Part shown: positions 57,644 to 64,000 of the stretch, one piece after another
Layout: every line of letters starts with the position of its first letter
Numbering within the stretch: the first letter of the stretch is position 1
Source: Zoroaster sp. YZ-2022
Lineage: Eukaryota; Echinodermata; Asteroidea; Forcipulatida; Zoroasteridae
DNA: 64,000 nucleotides
Assembly (NCBI GenBank): GCA_029582265.1
Contig: CM055816.1
Location: 31,844,312 to 31,908,311, forward strand
Direction of reading: 5' to 3'
Position numbers and translations under genes: made by a program
Notes under the pieces: generated by a model
The model's database searches: none
Told to the model about the DNA's origin: nothing
The model's input: only the letters and a program-made list of their open reading frames with translations

Positions 57644-57685
57644 GAGGCTCAGGGGATTCCAGAATGCTTCTACGTCAAGTCGGGC

Positions 57686-58798
57686 GTGTTAATGAGGAAA
57701 TGGAGACCTACCCAGAGACCAGCTGATGAAGAATGGAGTATTGTCCATCAAATTGTTATTCCTCCGTGTTACCGTGATGAGATCTTGAGAATTGCTCACG
57801 AGATTCCAGCTGCAGGTCATCTTGGCATAAGAAAGACTCAAGCTAGAGTCATGGCACATTTTTATTGGCCTAAGCTACACCAATATGTGGTGGAATTCTG
57901 CAAGACGTGCCATACGTATCAGATGGTTGGGTAACCACAGCCATCAATCAAGCCTGCACCGATGATACCGATTCCTGCATTTGATGAGCCATTTACGAGA
58001 GTCCTAGTGGATTGTGTTGGTCCTCTACCGCGGACGAAGTCCGGGCATCAGGTTTTGTTGACCATCATGGATTTGTCAACCAGATTTCCAGAGGCCATTC
58101 CACTGAGGAAGATATACAGCCAAAGTTGTTGTTGAGGCTCTTATGCAGTTTTTCACAAGATATGGTTTACCAAAAGAAGTGCAGTCCGATCAGGGGTCTA
58201 ACTTCATGTCGGGTGTGTTTCAGGAAGTCCTGCGTGAGCTGGGGATCAAGCAGTTGAAATCATCTGCATATCACCGTAGTCTCAGGGAGCTCTGGAGAGG
58301 TACCACCAAACCCTCAAGAATATGATAAGAGCATACTGTGAGAATTTCTCAAAAGATTGGGAGAAAGGAATTCCCTTTCTGTTGTTTGCCACTAGGGACT
58401 CACCGAACGAGTCAACTGGTTTTACTCCGTTTGAGTTGGTCTACGGTCATGAGGTGAGGGGGCCTTTGAAACTAATTAAGGAGAGATTTTTGGCAGAGGA
58501 GGATGAGACCAATCTGCTCGACTACGTGTCGAACTTCAAAGAGAGGTTATCCAAGGCGTGTTCTGTGGCACAAGAACATCTCAAGGTGTCTCAATGGGTC
58601 ATGAAGACAAGAGCAGACAAGAAATCTGAGGTCCGCATCTTTAAACCCGGCGAGAAAGTACTAGTGCTGTTGCCTCTGCCTGGCGAGCCCCTTAAAGCGA
58701 AGTTTAGTGGGCCCTACTGTATCCAAAGAAACTCAATGATGTTAATTACGTAATCAGTACCCCAGACCGAAGAAAGAACCAAAGAGTTTGTCATGTTA
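57686..58798 (+). pseudogene. Integrase part of the gypsy polyprotein
   Basis: A zinc site HEIPAAGHLGIRKT with CKTCHTYQ (HHCC), then catalytic VLVDCVGPLP (about 58005), VQSDQGSNFMSG (about 58178) and a Glu region near LKNMIRAYC (about 58300), then PNESTGFTPFELVYGHEVRG and a C-terminal VNMLKKYYERD near 58795. Breaks: TAA at about 57932, a one-base insertion near 58110 and a frame change near 58285. It runs straight into the RT region. Confidence 0.82.
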
Positions 58799-58800
58799 AC

Positions 58801-59682
58801 ATGCTCAAGAAGTATTATGAGCGTGATAATTTTGGTCAACCAGTGGGGGTAGCTGTTATTGAGTCAAATCCCGACCTTGACAATTCATGTAATGAAGACC
58901 TTGAGACAAAAACGTCTGAACTTGAGTTTTTCGCTGTGCAGCTTTCAAATTCTGAAATTCTGGTTAACTTGGATGAAATCCTTGGCCATTTGCACAATGA
59001 CCAACGGAAAGATTTATCAAACCTACTCCAAAAGTACGAGAAAATTTGTTCTGACAAACCGGGCCGTACGTCGGTGGCAGTTCATGACGTTGATGTAGGA
59101 AATTCAAGGCCGATAAAACAAGCACCCTACCGACTTAATCCTAACAAATTATCGAAAGTTCGGGAAGAGGTTAAGTTCATGATAGAGCATGACATTATAG
59201 AACCTAGTCAGAGTTCTTGGAGTTCTCCCATTGTCATGGTACCAAAGCCTGACGGTACTCTTAGATTTTGTATAGATTATCGAAAAGTCAATGCAGAAAC
59301 TAAGACTGATTCATATCCTATCCCTAGGTTAGAAGACTGCATTGATCGGGTGGGAAATTCTGCATTTGTCAGTAAAGTAGACTTGTTAAAGGAATATTGG
59401 CAAGTGCCCTTGACTGACCGAGCCAAAGAAATTTCGGCGTTTGTGACACCCGATGGTCTATACTAATGTAAAACGATGCCCTTTGGGATGAAAAATGCCC
59501 CTGCTACGTTTCAGAGAATGATGAGTCAAGTCATTGCTGGGCTAGAAAATTGTGTTGTCTATATTGATGACATTTTGGTATACAGCGATAGCTGGGAAGA
59601 CCATCTGAAACACTTGAGTGCCCTGTTTGATAAGCTTTCAAAAGAAAACCTGGTGGTAAATCTCAAAAGAGTGAGTTGCTAA
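58801..59682 (+). pseudogene. Reverse transcriptase part of the gypsy polyprotein
   Basis: RPIKQAPYRLNPNKL, IEPSQSSWSSPIVMVPKPDG, RFCIDYRKVN, SKVDLLKEYWQVPL, a TAA near 59464, then MPFGMKNAPATFQRMM and VVYIDDILVYSDSWEDHL (catalytic YIDD, about 59560). These are gypsy-type RT blocks in order. A stop near 59682 and a frameshift separate it from RNase H. Confidence 0.88.
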
Positions 59683-59787
59683 AGCAACAGTGACCTACTT
59701 AGGTCATGTGGTCAGTCAAGGTCACGTGCTACCACAGTAGCAAAGATTCAAGCCATTCAAGATTTTCCCGTACCCACAGGGAAGAAA

Positions 59788-60356
59788 TTGATGAGATTCC
59801 TGGGTATGAGTGGATTTTACAGAAAGTTTGTTCCAAACTTCAGCACTATTGCGACTCCATTGACTAAACTTTTACAGAAAAATGTGAAGTTTGTTTGGTC
59901 TGACTCATGCCAAAATGCATTTGAGAAATTGAAAGCCATTCTAACGAACGAACCGGTTCTGGCTGCGCCAAAGTTTGACAAGGCGTTTAAAATCGCCATT
60001 GACGCCAGTGATGTTGGTGTCGGAGCGGTTTTGCTCCAAGAAGATGAGTCAGGCATCGAGCGACCGATTAGTTACTTCTCAAAGAAACTGAATAAATACC
60101 AGGCAAAATACTCCACCATCGAAAAAGAGGCGTTAGGTCTGGTCCTTGCCCTACAACACTTTGAAGTGTATATAACCAATGGTGCTGGAGAGACGATCAT
60201 TTATACTGATCATAATCCACTTGTGTTTTTGGAGAAATTCAAGACCAAGAACCAAAGATTATTTCGGTAGAGTTTAATTTTGCAACCCTATCCACTCAAG
60301 ATTGTTCATATTGCCGGAAAGAGCAATGTTATTGCTGATGCTCTGTCCAGAGTTTA
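59788..60356 (+). pseudogene. RNase H part of the gypsy polyprotein
   Basis: FLGMSGFYRKFVPNFSTIA and the RT connection lead into IAIDASDVGVGAVL (first Asp), STIEKEALGLVLAL (Glu) and IIYTDHNPLVFL (Asp), then a stop at about 60268. After it the frame continues to IVHIAGKSNVIADALSRV and the final TAG (about 60355). This is gypsy-type RNase H, ending the polyprotein. Confidence 0.86.
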
Positions 60357-60555
60357 GAAGATTATACTTAATTACTTGATATTTATTTCTCTGGTAAACC
60401 AGTGGGCCTAAGAGTTTAATAAGACTTATTTTTGTTATTACTGTAATAAGTCTTAGCTAGGCATAACTGTTTAAACTTTGTTATAAGTTTATGTTAAAAT
60501 TTCTTTTTGAAACGAACATTTCCTTCTGTAAATTGTCTTTCTTTTATGGGGGAGA

Positions 60556-61395
60556 TGTTACATATACACACAAACCGTATGTGGAGATAATCCGTGTGTG
60601 ACCGCGTGTTGACCCCAAAGGGGCGGGATTATGTTTACGGGTTATGAATAGAACGTTCTGGAAGTTTCTTTTGGAAAATGATGTAATTTTCAGAAATTTC
60701 TAGAAGTGAAGTGAAGAAGAAATCTGTAGTATTTTCTAGAAGGGATTAAAAACTATAAATAAGGGCTGGTAGAGGATTTTAAGCAGGACTTGAGTAACCA
60801 AGACTTCGGTAAACAGGACTTATCGATACTTCTATGTACACCCACTAGGACCTGTGATGTCGCTTAAGACACGTCTGTGCAGTGGTTTGAGAAAGTTCGT
60901 CTTGACCGAGTGAAGTGTCTGAGAGCTGAATTTAATTACGGAAGAGACATTTTGTGAACTAAATCTACAGTTCAGTATTTTTGGGATTTCTTCTTTCCCA
61001 TATTTTTGTCACGGTAGTCGACTTGCGTCTCCGTGGTTTCGTCTATTTCCGGCCGTTTGTTGGAGGTGAATTCGCCCCACATCCAGCTCTATTTTACACC
61101 GTGTCAGAGAACTGTTTTTGTGTCGTTTTCGCTGGAGCCTGCTCAGTCCTCGCCCGTAAGATCTTCTTATTTAGTGTAAGATCTTTTCTTAATGTACACT
61201 TGTTTACCTTAATCATTGTACGCTTATTAAGCCCATTGATATTTGGAACGGTTGATATTTTCATTATTAAATCACTTTGCCTTTGTTCTTTATATCAGTG
61301 TGACCTTGTTTGATTTCTTTGTTGCATCTGAGAAAATTCAGGCTTTTTAAGTAATTTGCATTCACCTATAGTTTGAAGATTTTCGGATCGTAACA
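60556..61395 (+). repeat. 3' LTR of the gypsy element
   Basis: It starts TGTTACATATACACAC right after the polypurine tract and ends CGGATCGTAACA, so the ends are TGTTAC/GTAACA, length 840 bp. A TATA-like ACTATAAATAAG occurs near 60750. An ORF at 60981-61313 within it has no support. Confidence 0.82.
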
Positions 61396-62127
61396 CTTGT
61401 CTCATCTTTAGCACGGCCTATCAACGCAATAAATCAAAGCTGAATTATATGAATTGAAAAAGAAAACCGGCACAGCATCGCGCATAATCTCAAATATGTT
61501 GATGTGTTATGACATAAAGCGAACAAATGTTTGGATCAAATTGGAACTAATATCGATGTCACGGGTTAATTACAACCTTATTCCTTTCGTCTAAAACGTA
61601 AGCACTCTTCTATTCAAATCAGAATAATCTCTTGCATTCATCGCATTTAAAAAAAAAAATCAAATGTTGAATAATTAGTATTTGTATTTCTAATTTAAAA
61701 AGTAACTAAGAAAATCAGACAATTTTAATTTCTGATTATCTAGTATAACCAAAACAGGCTACTGAATATTTTATTTTCATTATTATTTAAAAACAATTTC
61801 CTTCATCGGCTGAAAATCGATTTCAGATGAAATCACTTTACCTAACCAAGTTGTTGACTTAGATTGTTGAAAAAACTGTACAGATTAACATGTAGTATAA
61901 TTATGTGTTGAAACTTTAAGAATGGTTAAAAGTTGGCTTGTCTGCTTTTATCAAAAATATTTGTTAAAAAAGTATTTGGTATTGATACCTTAACTGATGA
62001 CTGATACTGCTCTAGCCTGACTACTTCAAAAGTAAATTAAAATTTCATTGCTGTATGAAAAATAAGTTGTCCGTTTGAGTCAGTTCTCAATTGTATAAGT
62101 TCTTCCTGAGCACAGAACCTTCATACG
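61396..62127. other. Non-coding flank, inverted match to contig 2 from 61505
   Basis: From 61505 the sequence is the reverse complement of 44769-45425 with many small indels. No gene. Confidence 0.5.
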
Positions 62128-62571
62128 TTCGTCGTGACAATACAATACAATGTCACACATTTATTTCCATGTTGGCAACAACTTAATCCATAATGGGTAC
62201 AATAGTACATTACAGATTATTAATATTAAGCACAGTTGACAATATGTTAAGTGTAAATTACAGTTTGACAGGCTTTATACATAGGAACTTGGCAGTATTA
62301 CCAACATGTAGGGGAAATGAAGCATAATGCTTTTAAATCTTCCCCTATGACAGACAAAGACTTAGACATGACAAGGACATGTAACAGGCATGTGAGACCT
62401 GACTACTAAATAATTCATAACAATAATAACATTTTGATAATAATTTGAATCAGGTTTGTTTTTTACTGCATATACATATTAAATATGTAATATTTAATAA
62501 CTTAAACAATACATTTTAAATTTTAAAATGTATTGTTTAAGTTTTTTAGAGAATGAACCAAGCGTAAGAGA

Positions 62572-63027
62572 TTATTTTAGATCCGGTTTGAGATGATTCC
62601 AAAATATAATACCACAAGAAAATACACTGTTTTTAGATAATGACGTTCTGTTATAATTAATGTAAAGATTACCCATCGATGCACCACGGGTGCCATATGT
62701 ATGTACCGATGAAGATAGCGTGCACAAATCTTTGAAATCAGTACGAAGGAGGTCATTTTTATACTTAAACATGAATTTGCCTATATTTAGATTGTATAGG
62801 TCGTTGAATTTAAGAACGTTTAACTCTGCAAACAACGCAGCGGTATGTTCTAAGTACCAACTTTTTGTAATAATTCGAACAGCTTTCTTCTGTAGAAGAA
62901 AAACTTTATTAGATTGTGAAGTTGAGCTACCCCAATTTAATATAGCATAATTTATATATGGAAGAATGAGGGAATTGTATAACATTAAAAGAACATGTTG
63001 AGGTAGAAACAATTTCAGTCTGTTCAT
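62572..63027 (-). pseudogene. C-terminal part of the CR1-type LINE RT
   Basis: Reads LFLPQHVLLMLYNSLILPYI, NYAILNWGSS, LLQKKAVRIITKSWYLEHTA and LYNLNIGKFMFKYKND, ending FWNHLKPDLK. This is the thumb and tail region common to CR1-like RTs. It follows the catalytic frame after a shift near 63090. Confidence 0.82.
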
Positions 63028-63096
63028 CGGACACCAATGTTTTTGGAGATTTTGCTGGTCAACATATCTATATGTTTATTCCAAGAAAGATTCTCA

Positions 63097-63720
63097 TCAA
63101 TAACAATTCCTAAGAATGTTGTACTCTTTACTTGGTTCAATGTAGTACCATTTAAGCGTATTGCGGCTGTATTTGTTCTGTCGAGTACTAAAAACTATAT
63201 AATTGGTCTTAAGTAGATTTACAGATAGTTTATTGGATGAGAGCCATTTGCTTATCTTAACAAGTTCAATGTTCAAATTATTAATAGCAATGTCTACATT
63301 GTCATGGTTATATAATAGATTTGTATCATCTGCAAATAAACAGAATGAAACCATATTAGTCGAATTACATATATCATTAACATAAATAATGAACAATAAA
63401 GGACCCAATATAGAACCTTGAGGAACTCCACAGGAAACTGAGTTATGTAATGAATTTGATGAATTATATGAGACAAATTGTTTTCTTTGTGATAAGTAAC
63501 TCTTGAACCAGTCCAAGGCTATTCCGCGAACACCAATATGTTCCAATTTATGAAGAAGTATATCATGATTAACAGTATCAAAAGCCTTGGACAGGTCCAG
63601 GAAAATACCGATTGATATTTGCTTGTTTTCAATGGCATTAATAATTTTATTAAGTACACTCGTAATTGCTAACTCAGTGGAGCGTTGTGCTCTGAATCCA
63701 TATTGCGATTCTGATAACAA
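63097..63720 (-). CDS. CR1-type LINE reverse transcriptase core
   Basis: A 207-residue open frame with SQYGFRAQRSTELAITSVL, GIFLDLSKAFDTVNHDILL, ALDWFKSYLSQRKQFVSY, VSCGVPQGSILGPLLFIIYV and SFCLFADDTNLLY (catalytic FADD). All catalytic aspartates are present. It is cut by a frameshift near the end. Upstream frames (63790-64000) carry the NYRPISILP and APGFDGLSS-type start of the domain. Confidence 0.86.
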   Translation of the reverse strand: MLSESQYGFRAQRSTELAITSVLNKIINAIENKQISIGIFLDLSKAFDTVNHDILLHKLEHIGVRGIALDWFKSYLSQRKQFVSYNSSNSLHNSVSCGVPQGSILGPLLFIIYVNDICNSTNMVSFCLFADDTNLLYNHDNVDIAINNLNIELVKISKWLSSNKLSVNLLKTNYIVFSTRQNKYSRNTLKWYYIEPSKEYNILRNCY

Positions 63721-64000
63721 CCCATACTTATTTATGAAGCAAATTAAACGAGTATAAACATTTTTTTCAAATACTTTAGATAGTACAGGTAAAATCGAAA
63801 TAGGCCTGTAATTACTAAAATCGTGTTTGCTACCATTTTTGTATACGGGTACAACTTTACCTATTTTTAAACTGTCGAGGAAAATCCCTGACGTAAATGA
63901 CTGGTTGAATAACAGTGTCAGTGGCTTTGCTAAAGCATTCCTGGATTATTTTATAACAGAAGAGCTTAATCCATCAAAACCAGGGGCTATCTCTGAGTCT

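Larger units (their letters stand above)
56330..61395 (+). mobile_element. Ty3/gypsy retrotransposon with integrase before RT (Gmr1-like), 5' LTR missing
   Basis: Domain order on the plus strand: gag remnant (56330-56980), aspartic protease (57050-57330), integrase (57690-58790), reverse transcriptase (58850-59690), RNase H (59770-60356), then a purine tract GGGGGAGA and a 3' LTR (60556-61395). Canonical gypsy elements have integrase last. Integrase ahead of RT is the order of the Gmr1 group, while sequence motifs here are gypsy-type, not copia. Stops and frameshifts break all ORFs. No 5' LTR is visible upstream, where MITEs and unassigned DNA occur. Confidence 0.85.
62128..64000 (-). mobile_element. 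CR1-type LINE, RT half, running off the window
   Basis: The minus-strand copy of the LINE at 42896-44768: the 3' tail of ATTGT repeats and AATAAA at about 62140-62165, a palindrome near 62500-62545 (arms CTTAAACAATACATTTTAAA), then RT ORFs 62572-63027 and 63097-63720. It continues past 64000. Better preserved than the contig 2 copy. Confidence 0.82.

Noticed and set aside
60981..61313. 110-codon hydrophobic ORF
   Set aside because: Lies wholly in the gypsy 3' LTR and has no known domain.

Overview
This is AT-rich, intron-containing, repeat-dense animal DNA, most likely from a highly heterozygous marine invertebrate. The evidence is metazoan-type LINEs with APE endonucleases, Penelope-like elements with GIY-YIG domains, a tRNA-derived SINE, hAT and piggyBac-type MITEs, a capsid-less Polinton-like element and a spliced tyrosine-recombinase-type gene. 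I cannot name the phylum from sequence alone. I see no bacterial operon, rRNA gene, true tRNA gene or CRISPR array.

Two gaps of exactly 500 N (27669-28168 and 47693-48192) divide the window into three contigs. The middle contig is an inverted, diverged copy of parts of its neighbours: about 28765-41210 is the reverse complement of about 2055-21665, and about 42880-45425 is the reverse complement of about 61505-64000. The arms differ by clean insertions with target-site duplications. The simplest reading is an alternative haplotype scaffolded backwards beside the primary one; a real inverted duplication is not excluded.

Contig 1 (1-27668). An eight-exon, degenerate gene for a zinc-finger plus tyrosine-recombinase-like protein runs on the minus strand from 14968 to 1103. 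One intron holds a GC-rich Polinton-like element (about 2935-9086) encoding a Cys-rich protein, a protein-primed-type DNA polymerase B, a DDE integrase and a two-TM protein. Others hold a piggyBac-type MITE and a solo-LTR-like element with a SINE inside it. Further right come a 1.67-kb hAT-type element, two divergent Penelope-like elements separated by a ~30-bp minisatellite, and an L2/CR1-type LINE.

Contig 2 (28169-47692). It carries a LINE scrap, the inverted copies of the Penelope elements, the minisatellite, the LTR and the recombinase gene (without the Polinton-like, hAT and piggyBac insertions, but with its own TTAA-flanked MITE). A CR1-type LINE with an internal inversion and about 2 kb of unassigned AT-rich DNA follow.

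Contig 3 (48193-64000). Three head-to-tail R4/Dong-type LINE copies are each separated by (ATT)n tracts. Two MITEs come next, then a Ty3/gypsy element with integrase ahead of reverse transcriptase (Gmr1-like order) and a 3' LTR, and finally the second copy of the CR1-type LINE. Nearly every element is broken. The Polinton-like element is the exception: all four of its ORFs are open.
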